A stretch of DNA of 35,032 bases, taken from Ignavibacteria bacterium GWF2_33_9. Lineage in GTDB: Bacteria > Bacteroidota > Ignavibacteria > Kapaibacteriales > UBA2268. Position numbers and translations under genes: made by a program. The notes below the pieces were generated by a model. The model had not been told where the DNA came from and did no database searches. It saw only the letters and a list, made by a program, of their open reading frames with translations. This document shows, in pieces, positions 1-8,403 of the stretch; within the stretch, counting starts at the first letter, position 1, and every line of letters begins with the position of its first letter. Location: positions 1 through 35,032 of the forward strand of contig MHAC01000021.1 of NCBI GenBank assembly GCA_001804565.1, in the 5' to 3' direction.

Positions 1-46
1 TACGTTAATACACAAGAGACAGTTTGAATAACTGCCTCAAAGACAT

Positions 47-82
47 AAAAGAAACTGCTCTTTCGGGAGCAGTTTCTTTTTT
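47..82. terminator. Bidirectional hairpin terminator after panC
   Basis: A perfect 14-bp inverted repeat (47-60 and 67-80) encloses the loop TTTCGG. A-rich and T-rich flanks give U-runs on both strands. It lies 15 bp past the panC stop, so it probably ends the long minus-strand operon, and may also end a plus-strand gene to the left of the window. Nothing else is seen in bases 1-46. Confidence 0.85.
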
Positions 83-96
83 AGTGTGTGATGTTC

Positions 97-948
97 TTAT
101 AATTGAATGATAATATTATCAATCAATCTTGTTGTGCCAAACCAACAGGCGAGTAAAATGACAATTCTATCTCCGGAATGGAATTCATCCATTAATACGA
201 AAGTAAAATCAATCACTGTTTCCACATAATCAATTTTAATTAATGATGAAGTAAGCAAAGATTTAGTGATAAATTTATTTATTTCATTTCTTTTTCTCAT
301 TCCTCCAAGAATCTTCTCTTTTGCTGCAATTAACGATTTATTTAAAATCGCAGCTTGAGTAAATTCTTCCTGACTTAAAAATCTGTTACGAGAACTCATT
401 GCTAGTCCATTATTTTCACGAATAATTGGAGCCATAACAAGTTGAATATCCAAATTCAGATCATTCACCATCTTTTGAATAACCATAAATTGCTGATAAT
501 CCTTTTGTCCGAAAATTCCAACATCACATTTTGTGATATTGAATAACTTAAGTACAATAAGTGCTACTCCATCATAATGAGTTGGGCGGGTGACACCTTC
601 CAGTATTTTAGTTATTCCACCCAATGAAATTTGAGTGCTGAAATGTTCTCCATACATTTCAGAGACTTCCGGATAAAAAAGGTAGTCGCAGCCTGTTTTC
701 TCCAACAAATTTCTGTCACGTTCGAAATCACGTGGATACTTGTCGTAATCTTCATTCGGACCAAATTGCTTTGGATTTACAAATAGAGTGGAAATCACTA
801 CATCACCAAGTTCTTTCGCATGGTTTAATAATGAAAGATGTCCATCGTGCAAATACCCCATTGTCGGAACAATGACGATTTTTTTGCCTAGCTCCTTAAC
901 TTTGTTCATCTCAGAATGAGTTTCAGAAACAGTTGTTATAATTTTCAT
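97..948 (-). CDS. panC: Pantothenate synthetase (pantoate-beta-alanine ligase)
   Basis: PanC condenses pantoate and beta-alanine with ATP to make pantothenate, the CoA precursor, in the cytoplasm. The 283-residue length is typical. Visible nucleotidyltransferase motifs are PTMGYLHDGH (28-37, the HIGH-type signature), FVNPKQF (56-62), FGQKDYQQ (146-153) and the KMSKS-like MSSRN (184-188). The segment usually read as RPGHFxGVxTVV is RPTHYDGVALIV here (121-132), a mild divergence in the pantoate-binding region. The ATG lies 4 bp after the stop of the YigZ-family gene, so it is probably the last gene of the minus-strand run. No panB or panD is in the window. Family call is near certain. Confidence 0.95.
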   Translation of the reverse strand: MKIITTVSETHSEMNKVKELGKKIVIVPTMGYLHDGHLSLLNHAKELGDVVISTLFVNPKQFGPNEDYDKYPRDFERDRNLLEKTGCDYLFYPEVSEMYGEHFSTQISLGGITKILEGVTRPTHYDGVALIVLKLFNITKCDVGIFGQKDYQQFMVIQKMVNDLNLDIQLVMAPIIRENNGLAMSSRNRFLSQEEFTQAAILNKSLIAAKEKILGGMRKRNEINKFITKSLLTSSLIKIDYVETVIDFTFVLMDEFHSGDRIVILLACWFGTTRLIDNIIIQL

Positions 949-952
949 TTAT

Positions 953-1579
953 TTATCGATTAAATGGTAATATTTCTACTTTATCATTTGTTTTTTCAAC
1001 AATTAGTTTTTCAAATTTATCTGCTTGAGATTCTAAAACATCAATTATGAAACAAACTTTTTCTTCATATTCTTCCTTCAGATTAATGGAATAATTTTCG
1101 AAAGTATGTTTCAAAATTGCAATAAAATTGTAATCACAAGTAATTTTGAATGTTTTAGTTAAGTAAATAATTTTCTTTTCGGTAAGTTCAAGTGCAGTTT
1201 TTGCTGATTCGGCATAAGCTCTGGCCAGTGGACCGACTCCAAGCTTAGTACCTCCAAAGTACCTGGTAACAATAACCAAAATATCTTTGTAATCGAAAGA
1301 ATTAATTGCTTGGAAAATGGGTTTGCCGGCTGTTCCTGAGGGTTCACCATCGTCTGAATATCGGAAAGTATTACCATCCAAACCTAAAGAATAAGCAAAG
1401 CAATTATGAGTAGCATTATAATGTTCTTTACGGACTAAGGCGAGAATTTCTTCGGCATTATCACGGGAGGAAATAGGAAAAACCTGACCAATAAATCTGG
1501 ATCCCTTTATCTTAATTTCAGCAGAACAATTATTTGCAATCGTAAAATAAAAATCCGAATTATCACTTAAATTCACCAT
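953..1579 (-). CDS. YigZ/IMPACT-family protein (UPF0029)
   Basis: This 208-residue protein carries the UPF0029/Impact N-terminal domain: KGSRFIG (25-31), ATHNCFAY (56-63), DDGEPSGTAGKPI (76-88) and VTRYFGGTKLGVGPLARAY (104-122). A smaller C-terminal domain (about 140-205) fits the usual two-domain YigZ layout. Bacterial members have no firmly established biochemical role; eukaryotic IMPACT acts in translational control through Gcn2. No signal peptide or membrane segment is seen, so it should be cytoplasmic. It sits 4 bp upstream of panC and 2 bp downstream of the DPM1-like gene, which implies co-transcription rather than a shared pathway. Confidence 0.9.
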   Translation of the reverse strand: MVNLSDNSDFYFTIANNCSAEIKIKGSRFIGQVFPISSRDNAEEILALVRKEHYNATHNCFAYSLGLDGNTFRYSDDGEPSGTAGKPIFQAINSFDYKDILVIVTRYFGGTKLGVGPLARAYAESAKTALELTEKKIIYLTKTFKITCDYNFIAILKHTFENYSINLKEEYEEKVCFIIDVLESQADKFEKLIVEKTNDKVEILPFNR

Positions 1580-1581
1580 TA

Positions 1582-2325
1582 TTACTTTTCAATAGATGCT
1601 TTTAACTTTTTATATTCTTTATGCAGCTTAATATCGAAACGTAATTTCCAAACTAACCACATTGCTTCCCAAATAATTTTCTTGTTCATTTTGGAAACTC
1701 CACTCCGTCTGTCAATGAAAATAATGGACATTTCTTTAATTCTAGCACCAAGCTTCCACATTCGATAATTCATTTCAATTTGGAAGCCGTATCCATTAGT
1801 TTTGATTTCCTTCAGGTTAATATATTTCAGATATGAAGCACGAAAACATTTAAAGCCGCCTGTTGCATCATGTAGTCTCATTCCTGTAATAATTTCAGAA
1901 TATACATTTGCACCATAACTGAGGATTAATCTTCTCAGAGGCCAGTTAACAACGTTAACGCCTGAAACATAACGAGAGCCAATTACGAGGTCGTATTTCT
2001 TAATTTCGTTAAGCAATCGTGGTAAATCTGCAGGGTCGTGCGAAAAATCTGCATCCATTTGCATAATATATTCAAATCCATTTTCCAATGCCCACTGAAA
2101 TCCCTCACAATAAGCAGTACCCAAACCCATTTTCTTCATTCTAACTATTACATGGAGTTTTGGGTCACTTCCCATCATTTCTTTCACTTTTTGCGAAGTA
2201 CCGTCAGGAGAATTGTCATCTACAATCAAAATGTCTGTATCAGGTAGATTTGATTTGATCGCAATAATCAATTTCTCGATATTTTCAATTTCATTAAATG
2301 TTGGTATTACAACAATTGTTTTCAT
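1582..2325 (-). CDS. Polyprenyl-phosphate glycosyltransferase, DPM1-like (GT2)
   Basis: Family 2 glycosyltransferase of the polyprenol-phosphate mannose synthase (DPM1) type, which moves a sugar from a nucleotide donor to a polyprenyl phosphate on the inner face of the cytoplasmic membrane. From Met at 2325 it is 247 residues: VVIPTFNE (5-12), VDDNSPDGT (35-43), the metal-binding MDADFSHDP (90-98), and DATGGFKCFR (153-162). There is no C-terminal membrane domain, as in short DPM1-type enzymes. The reading frame is open to an ATG at 2367, but that would overlap the upstream gene. The 2325 ATG has GAGG just upstream and begins directly at the conserved first strand, so I prefer it. The sugar is unknown. 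Confidence 0.85.
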   Translation of the reverse strand: MKTIVVIPTFNEIENIEKLIIAIKSNLPDTDILIVDDNSPDGTSQKVKEMMGSDPKLHVIVRMKKMGLGTAYCEGFQWALENGFEYIMQMDADFSHDPADLPRLLNEIKKYDLVIGSRYVSGVNVVNWPLRRLILSYGANVYSEIITGMRLHDATGGFKCFRASYLKYINLKEIKTNGYGFQIEMNYRMWKLGARIKEMSIIFIDRRSGVSKMNKKIIWEAMWLVWKLRFDIKLHKEYKKLKASIEK

Positions 2326-2333
2326 AAAAAACC

Positions 2334-3731
2334 TCAGGTTTGGCCGTGACCTTTTATCATCAACCATATAGTTCTGATGATAATTTCTAAATCTAATGTT
2401 AAAGAAAAATTTTCTATATAATAAAAATCGTCTTTCAATCTATTTTTAATTTCTTCTATGGAAAATTCATAATTTGTGTACTGAATCTGCCACCAACCGG
2501 TAAGACCCGGGCGAATTTTGAGGCGGCGTTTATATTGAGGTAATGCTCTCGAAAAATCTTCGACAAATTTTGGAACTTCAGGTCTTGGTCCTACAACGCT
2601 CATATCACCAATAAGTGCATTGATAAATTGTGGAATTTCATCAATATGTGTTTTCCTGATAAATTTTCCGAAAGGTGTTACACGAGGATCATTTTGTTGT
2701 GTCCAATTTGGTTTTTGCTCCTTCTGTGTCGTCTTCATTGAACGAAATTTATAAATCTTGAAATTCTTACCTTCTTTGCCAACTCTTTCTTGTACGTAAA
2801 ATATTGGTCCTTTTGATGATAATTTCACTAATACTGCAACAAGTAACCACACCGGCAAACCAATAATTATTACAATTAAACTGAATATGATATCAAATGT
2901 TCGTTTCAGAAATGCCTGATATGGTTTAAGAATTTGTGTTGAAATTTCGATTAATGGCACTCCCCATAAATTTCTAGCACGTGTTTGACCGGAAAATACT
3001 TCGTAAAGATCGGGCTGAATTTTAACACGAATATCAGCATCGACTGCTTTCGAAGCAATATCGAGTAATTCGTCATGATTGAGATCTGATGAAAGCAAAA
3101 CAATTACTTCCGGTCGGTCTAATCGAATAGCATCCTCTAATTCATCAAATCCGAGATGTATTGGAATATGTTTAACTGGATTTTTAGGTAATATTTTATT
3201 TGGAATTAATATGCCGCTTATGGAAAAACCCCAATTAACTGATACGAGTGTTTTTTCGTAAAAGTCCAAACAGCTGTAATAATCACCAATTACAAGCATG
3301 GGTATTGTGATTATTTTTTTTGTTCTTAACTTTTTCTGAATTTGTCTTTGTATGATTCTACCAAATGCAAGTAAAAGGAAAAATACAAAAAAGTACAGTA
3401 AAAACATCATCCTGGGTGAATTGCCAGAATCCGTATAAACAAGGAATATTATGATGATTGTACCGATTAATACAGCTTTGAAAACACCTTTTAATTCTTC
3501 GAATGGCGATTGTTCATACCAGTTTTTATACAAACCGGTAAGGAATAATGTTAGGAACCAGAAGAATAAGAAGAAGATATAAGTAATAATCTTAGTTTCA
3601 AAATCAGGTGTGATTGTAACGGGAACTAATCCTGAATGGAATCTAAACCAATATTGTGCAACAAAACTTATGGAAATTGCAATGAAATCTGCAAGTATCT
3701 GAAGTAATATTTGAATTCGTATATTATTCAT
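2334..3731 (-). CDS. Initiating sugar transferase, WcaJ/WbaP type (polyprenyl glycosylphosphotransferase)
   Basis: This enzyme family puts the first sugar-1-phosphate onto undecaprenyl phosphate to start a surface polysaccharide. The 465-residue layout is typical: four N-terminal membrane helices (about 8-28, 48-68, 84-99, 107-124), a soluble nucleotide-binding-like region (140-240), then the bacterial sugar transferase domain with its membrane-embedded helix (about 278-303). Catalytic-domain motifs are KIYKFRSMKT (325-334), the Asp-Glu dyad in THIDEIPQ (361-368), GPRPE (381-385) and RPGLTGWWQ (407-415). The gene starts 3 bp after the upstream glycosyltransferase stop and ends 8 bp before the DPM1-like start. 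The sugar (Glc, Gal, QuiNAc-type) cannot be read from sequence. Confidence 0.93.
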   Translation of the reverse strand: MNNIRIQILLQILADFIAISISFVAQYWFRFHSGLVPVTITPDFETKIITYIFFLFFWFLTLFLTGLYKNWYEQSPFEELKGVFKAVLIGTIIIIFLVYTDSGNSPRMMFLLYFFVFFLLLAFGRIIQRQIQKKLRTKKIITIPMLVIGDYYSCLDFYEKTLVSVNWGFSISGILIPNKILPKNPVKHIPIHLGFDELEDAIRLDRPEVIVLLSSDLNHDELLDIASKAVDADIRVKIQPDLYEVFSGQTRARNLWGVPLIEISTQILKPYQAFLKRTFDIIFSLIVIIIGLPVWLLVAVLVKLSSKGPIFYVQERVGKEGKNFKIYKFRSMKTTQKEQKPNWTQQNDPRVTPFGKFIRKTHIDEIPQFINALIGDMSVVGPRPEVPKFVEDFSRALPQYKRRLKIRPGLTGWWQIQYTNYEFSIEEIKNRLKDDFYYIENFSLTLDLEIIIRTIWLMIKGHGQT

Positions 3732-3734
3732 TTA

Positions 3735-4895
3735 TCACCATTTGGACTCGCTTTTATTTGTAAAAAATAAATAAAATGCAAGAAATAATCCATAATTCAT
3801 TGCTATAAAATAAGTTGGGAATTGCATGAATGGGACTTTTAATTTCACCTTGTCGAAAATATATCCCAATAAAGCAAGTCCGGTAAATACTAAAATTACA
3901 TATAATGTGTAATCAAAAATTATTCCATTTCCATAGTTCAGTAATGAACCCAAAATTATCGAAAGTAAAAGAAATGGAGTGAAATATCTTAATAATTTAT
4001 GTGAAAAGATAAAAAAGGCTGTTCTGAAATGCTTAAAAGAAAAAAGCTCCCGTGCATGGTAAATGGATTCCAATCCACCTGAAGTTACTCTTGCTCTTCG
4101 CCCGATTTCATTTTTCAAGGATTTCTTCCTGAATTCAATAACATAAGTGTTTGTATCGTAAATAACTCGTTTTTTTGCAATATTGACATCCAGAAGAGGA
4201 GTGTAATCATCGCATATTTTATCATTCGGTAAAAGTTTGTAAAGTTCTTTCCTAACTGAATAAAATGCTCCAAGACTATTAACGGTTGAGAAAACCTGAC
4301 TTTCAAGATATTTTGTCTTTGATTCGAATGATTGGTACATTTTCTCGCCTTTATGTCCGGCATTTTCTCCGGTCGGATTTTCTGAATATATCATCGGAGA
4401 AATTACTGCACCAACTTCAGGATCTGAATAATTTGATATAATTTTGGCAATTGTATCCTTTTGCAAAATAATATCTGCATCCATAAAGCAGATTAGATCG
4501 TTTTCAACCAAGGGTGTCAGTTTATTTAGAGTTGCATTTTTGCCGCCTCTCGGAAAATCATAAACTTTTATTCTTCCATATTTGTCAGCAAGCATTTGGC
4601 ATATTTGGTAGGTGCCATCATTTGACCCATCCGAGCCAATAAGTACATTGATTTTTTCGAGTGGATAAGATGATTTAAAAATTGATTCAACAGATTTTTC
4701 AATTAAATTTGCTTCATTATGAGCAGAAATGATAATAGTTATATCAGGCTTAAAGGATTTATCTTTTTTTATATTTTTACCGGAAAATCTTACCCATATA
4801 GTTAAAAGTAAATTGTATAAAATATAATTATACAATATACCTGTAACTCCAATTCCAATTAATATGTATCCGAAAATTATCAAATTATAACTCAT
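3735..4895 (-). CDS. Membrane glycosyltransferase family 2, BcsA/HasA-like
   Basis: A 386-residue GT2 enzyme with one N-terminal helix (about 5-34), a cytoplasmic GT-A domain, and three or four C-terminal helices (about 303-380), the topology of processive synthases and related lipid-linked glycosyltransferases. Motifs are IIISAHNEAN (54-63), IGSDGSNDGT (86-95), FMDADI (137-142, the DxD motif) and the acidic CDDY (228-231). The QxxRW motif of cellulose and hyaluronan synthases is replaced by RRARVTSGG (266-274), so processivity should not be assumed. Its ATG overlaps the end of the Wzi-like gene by 11 nt, indicating translational coupling. Probably elongates or modifies the locus polysaccharide. 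Confidence 0.8.
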   Translation of the reverse strand: MSYNLIIFGYILIGIGVTGILYNYILYNLLLTIWVRFSGKNIKKDKSFKPDITIIISAHNEANLIEKSVESIFKSSYPLEKINVLIGSDGSNDGTYQICQMLADKYGRIKVYDFPRGGKNATLNKLTPLVENDLICFMDADIILQKDTIAKIISNYSDPEVGAVISPMIYSENPTGENAGHKGEKMYQSFESKTKYLESQVFSTVNSLGAFYSVRKELYKLLPNDKICDDYTPLLDVNIAKKRVIYDTNTYVIEFRKKSLKNEIGRRARVTSGGLESIYHARELFSFKHFRTAFFIFSHKLLRYFTPFLLLSIILGSLLNYGNGIIFDYTLYVILVFTGLALLGYIFDKVKLKVPFMQFPTYFIAMNYGLFLAFYLFFTNKSESKW

Positions 4896-6537
4896 TCAGT
4901 TGGACAAAAAACCGAAAATTATGCTCATCAGAACATCCGCAGTTGGCATATCTATAATTCAAAAATAATGCTAAATTATTTATTACTTCATATCCGAAAT
5001 TAATTTCAGCAGCAAGTGTCTGTATTAAATTCCCATCAAGAAACTTCACAGTAGGAGAATCTCCCTGAAAACCTGTATCGGGATTTTCGAAACGAAATCC
5101 CCAGCGTGGATCTCCGCCAACATTTCTAATTAAATTACCACTTGGGTCATAGATATTTTCGCCATGGCGAGTATATGTCAATTTGAATTTAAGTGGGAAT
5201 TTCTGTCCCCACCAGTATTGCATAAGCAGTCCGTATTGTTCGGAATTTGGCAGCAGAAAAGAACCGAGCATCATACTATCATTTGTATATGCATTCTGAT
5301 GATTGAAATGAGTGTAAGTATAAGGCTCTACTCTGGCATATTCCACACCAATATCTGTATTAAATTCTAAACTTGTTATTGCGGCAATATTGAAAGCAGT
5401 TTTATTGCTCCAATAACCTGTTCCAATTTTTTCCATAATTATATCATCAAGCAGGAATGAAGATTTAATCTGTAAATTGCGAATAGGACGAATGACAAAA
5501 TCCATCCCCATCAAAGAATTATCTCTGTCATGCAATTGATGTTCCAAAGATTTCAAAAAACTTAATGGATTAAGATATGCGAAGTCCAGTCCACGATCTG
5601 CAATAATAACACTTTCCCAAAAAGTAATTTCACCCCAACTTGGCAATGCAGTAAAACTATGCTGTACCAAATACTTTTGTGCAAGTTTTGCAGCAAATCC
5701 TGTAGAATATGTATCTGTAGCATATCCTATCAAGTTAGCAAATGAATAAGAATACCGGAAACTTGAAAAATTAGCACTCAAGGATAATTCATCTAAAGGT
5801 GGTGACATAGTCGATACAAAAGGACGTTGAAATAACCCTGCTCCGGATAGTTCTTCCTGTCTGCCGAACTTAGCACGAAACCACCCACTTTCGAATGTAA
5901 CATGAGACTGAGTCAAATCTATATCACTGCCCAATTTTGCAAATTTCAGACTTTTCATATATTCAGTACCGTAAGCAACCGACCTGTCACCACTAAAATC
6001 TCTGCCATTTGTTGCCTGTAAGAAAAATCCGAAATTATCATTGAAAGAACCATACCAACGCAATCCTAATGTGCCAACTATCAGATACTTTGATGAATCA
6101 GCATTTGTCTGATTAATGTAATCAATTGCTGCGAGTGGACGTACTTCAGTTGTTAATGAGCGTGAATTGTATCGATAAAATGCTTTATTCGTTCCGTCAA
6201 ATAAACCTTTAAAAAAGATTTGAGTTGAATCAGTTTCCGAAGGAAAAACTACTGAATAATCACCGTATCCAAAGTCAAAGAGATATTTATTTGCAGTTTC
6301 AATTTCAGATTTTGTGAAATGAAAATGCTTATTTTCATTGTTTACCTGCTTCAAAATCTTAATGATTTCCTTTCGCTGTAAAGGTAATTTGGATAATGTG
6401 TTATGCTCCATTAATCCCTTCGATTCCAACCTTAAAAGAAAGTCATAAACTGAACTAGTAATTGGAACATCGTCCAATTGAGCGAATAAGGTATTGCTGA
6501 TAAAAAAGATAAATATTAGGATTTTCTTGTATTTCAT
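4885..6537 (-). CDS. Wzi-like outer-membrane capsule assembly protein
   Basis: A 550-residue exported protein. The first 20 residues form a signal peptide (KYKK, hydrophobic stretch, cleavage near LFAQ). A conserved-looking helical segment follows (YDFLLRLESKGL, about 31-42), and then long alternating hydrophobic/aromatic stretches typical of an outer-membrane beta-barrel, to the C-terminus. The layout and position, between an SLBB exporter and a membrane glycosyltransferase, fit the Caps_assemb_Wzi family (PF14052), which binds or organises capsule at the cell surface in E. coli. Assignment rests on general character rather than on a catalytic motif, and could be another barrel family. It lies 23 bp from the SLBB gene. 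Confidence 0.65.
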   Translation of the reverse strand: MKYKKILIFIFFISNTLFAQLDDVPITSSVYDFLLRLESKGLMEHNTLSKLPLQRKEIIKILKQVNNENKHFHFTKSEIETANKYLFDFGYGDYSVVFPSETDSTQIFFKGLFDGTNKAFYRYNSRSLTTEVRPLAAIDYINQTNADSSKYLIVGTLGLRWYGSFNDNFGFFLQATNGRDFSGDRSVAYGTEYMKSLKFAKLGSDIDLTQSHVTFESGWFRAKFGRQEELSGAGLFQRPFVSTMSPPLDELSLSANFSSFRYSYSFANLIGYATDTYSTGFAAKLAQKYLVQHSFTALPSWGEITFWESVIIADRGLDFAYLNPLSFLKSLEHQLHDRDNSLMGMDFVIRPIRNLQIKSSFLLDDIIMEKIGTGYWSNKTAFNIAAITSLEFNTDIGVEYARVEPYTYTHFNHQNAYTNDSMMLGSFLLPNSEQYGLLMQYWWGQKFPLKFKLTYTRHGENIYDPSGNLIRNVGGDPRWGFRFENPDTGFQGDSPTVKFLDGNLIQTLAAEINFGYEVINNLALFLNYRYANCGCSDEHNFRFFVQLNEL

Positions 6538-6560
6538 TCAATATTCTTTATTAAAATCTA

Positions 6561-8294
6561 TTATTTTTTGGAAGTATAATAGATACTCCAAATGATATTA
6601 ACAATAGTTGCTGCTGTACCGAGCAATGCACCATATACACTATACTTTTGAATTTCTAACCATGCAGGTATATCTTGTTTTCTTGGTATATAAATTTGGT
6701 CTCCGGCATTTACATATACATTTTCACCGGGTTTTTCCCAAATTAGATTTCTGCCTCGGATGATTCTCGCCCTGTCTTTTTCGGCACCATCGGCATAACC
6801 ACCAGCCCTTGTTATGTAATAATCCATTGTCTTATTTGTTTCGAATTCTATATATCCCGGATTTGTGACTTGTCCATAAACATAAATTTGATGGGGCATT
6901 TCGGGAACATCAATTATATCTCCACTACGTAACGACACATTGTATTTATTTTCATTTTCATTGAATAATTTTTCGAAATCACAGGATACATAATTTTTGA
7001 AATAATGCATATCTATCATAAAGCGGGTTGTATCTTCTAAAGTCAGGTTGCTATACTGAAAGGATTCATTGAAATCCTTTTTAACATCCATTTTATATTC
7101 AGCATTCTTACTGAATCTGTAAATCGTTGCCAAAGGTAAATGTGCATTATTAGTAAAACCTCCTGCCATATCGATCAAATCACGCAATCTGGTTTTTTCA
7201 TTTTCAATCACGTAAACGCCCGGTTTTTTCACCTGACCTTTTATTGAAACTGTAGAGATTTTTACTTGTTCATTTATTTGTTTTTTACCAACAACAAGTA
7301 TGCTGCCTGGTTCTATGTCGAAATCAGATTGTTGCAAGTTACCATTAGTATCGGCTACAATGTTTATTTTTTGATTGTCAGAATATAGAACAATATTGTC
7401 TAAATCGGCATTGTGAGTAAGTCCATATCCAAGACTAAGCAATAATGATGCTTTATCACCTTTTTTGTATGGCACGGTGACAGGTCTGTTAACTTCTCCT
7501 GCAATTTGTATTGTTGAATAGTCATTAAATTCAAAAGGGACAATTATTTCATCTCCTTCACGAACATAAGGATTGAATCTAGGATCATTTAATGCCTTAG
7601 ACTTTTCAATATCAACATTTTTGGAAGTACCTTCATTGTGCAGTACTATTACATTGCGTGAATAGTACGTAGAAATAGGGTAATACTGACTTTCTCCAAA
7701 TACTTTTTCTCTTTCTCTTAATTGTTCATTGTATTGTGTAATAGCCCGATATTGTTCTACCGGAACATTATCTGAATTCATTTTATTTGCATAATTTATC
7801 GCTGATGAAACCTGAAATGATGCAGGGATAGAATATACATTAGGGAAAAGTACATTGCCACGAATTGTAACCAAACACATACGTGGCTGCTGCAAAAGTA
7901 GTGAAATTTTTATATCTTTATTTTTTGCATTAAAAAATTGCTGAATAGTATCCTGTGCTTCTATTATCGTTTTATTTCCAAGATGAATTTCACCAAATCT
8001 CGGAATAACCAAAGACCTGGAAGGTGAAACAATAACATTTATAGGGTAAGGCACAAGGGGTAGAATTGTTAATGAGAAAACATCTCCGGGTCCAATATTG
8101 TAAACACTAGGATCAACAATATTCCCCTGAGGCATTTGTTGTGTATTTTTTGAAGTTTCAGAACTTAAGCCTTTTGAATATTGCTCAAGCATTTGCTGAC
8201 TTGATTGTAGCGGGTCATCACCTTTTGATGTTTGAGCTTGCAAAGTAACAAATGGGAAAAATGATAACAAACATAAAATTACTAACTTTTTCAT
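6561..8294 (-). CDS. Wza-like polysaccharide export protein with several SLBB domains
   Basis: A 577-residue exported protein. It has a signal peptide (1-20, cleavage near LQAQ), the poly-export domain with YNIGPGDVFSL (65-75) and VIPRFGEIHLG (96-106), and repeated SLBB/GxV-type units beginning near IRGNV (144), IAGEVNRP (264), IKGQVKKPGV (351) and VYGQVTNPGY (472). A C-terminal membrane helix (about 555-573) ends the protein, as in Wza. There is no lipobox Cys after the signal peptide, so unlike E. coli Wza it is probably not acylated. It is expected to form the outer-membrane/periplasmic conduit for the glycan. The SLBB count is higher than in classical Wza. A 109-bp gap upstream with TAATTTTG boxes suggests its own promoter. 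Confidence 0.85.
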   Translation of the reverse strand: MKKLVILCLLSFFPFVTLQAQTSKGDDPLQSSQQMLEQYSKGLSSETSKNTQQMPQGNIVDPSVYNIGPGDVFSLTILPLVPYPINVIVSPSRSLVIPRFGEIHLGNKTIIEAQDTIQQFFNAKNKDIKISLLLQQPRMCLVTIRGNVLFPNVYSIPASFQVSSAINYANKMNSDNVPVEQYRAITQYNEQLREREKVFGESQYYPISTYYSRNVIVLHNEGTSKNVDIEKSKALNDPRFNPYVREGDEIIVPFEFNDYSTIQIAGEVNRPVTVPYKKGDKASLLLSLGYGLTHNADLDNIVLYSDNQKINIVADTNGNLQQSDFDIEPGSILVVGKKQINEQVKISTVSIKGQVKKPGVYVIENEKTRLRDLIDMAGGFTNNAHLPLATIYRFSKNAEYKMDVKKDFNESFQYSNLTLEDTTRFMIDMHYFKNYVSCDFEKLFNENENKYNVSLRSGDIIDVPEMPHQIYVYGQVTNPGYIEFETNKTMDYYITRAGGYADGAEKDRARIIRGRNLIWEKPGENVYVNAGDQIYIPRKQDIPAWLEIQKYSVYGALLGTAATIVNIIWSIYYTSKK

Positions 8295-8311
8295 ACTATT
8301 CTCTATTTAAT

Positions 8312-8357
8312 CAAAATTAATATTTGATTTTACACAAATATTGAAAATTCAAAATTA
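8312..8357 (-). promoter_or_regulatory. Candidate promoter region of the export/glycan block
   Basis: Two TAATTTTG boxes (minus strand, complement of 8312-8319 and 8350-8357) fit the Bacteroidota TAnnTTTG -7 element. They lie 17 and 55 nt before the SLBB gene ATG, in the only gap above 45 bp within the minus-strand run. No convincing -33 TTTG is seen, so this is tentative. Confidence 0.35.
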
Positions 8358-8403
8358 TATAATTAATAGTAAACGAAAAAAATCATTAATAATTAATTTA
8401 ACG

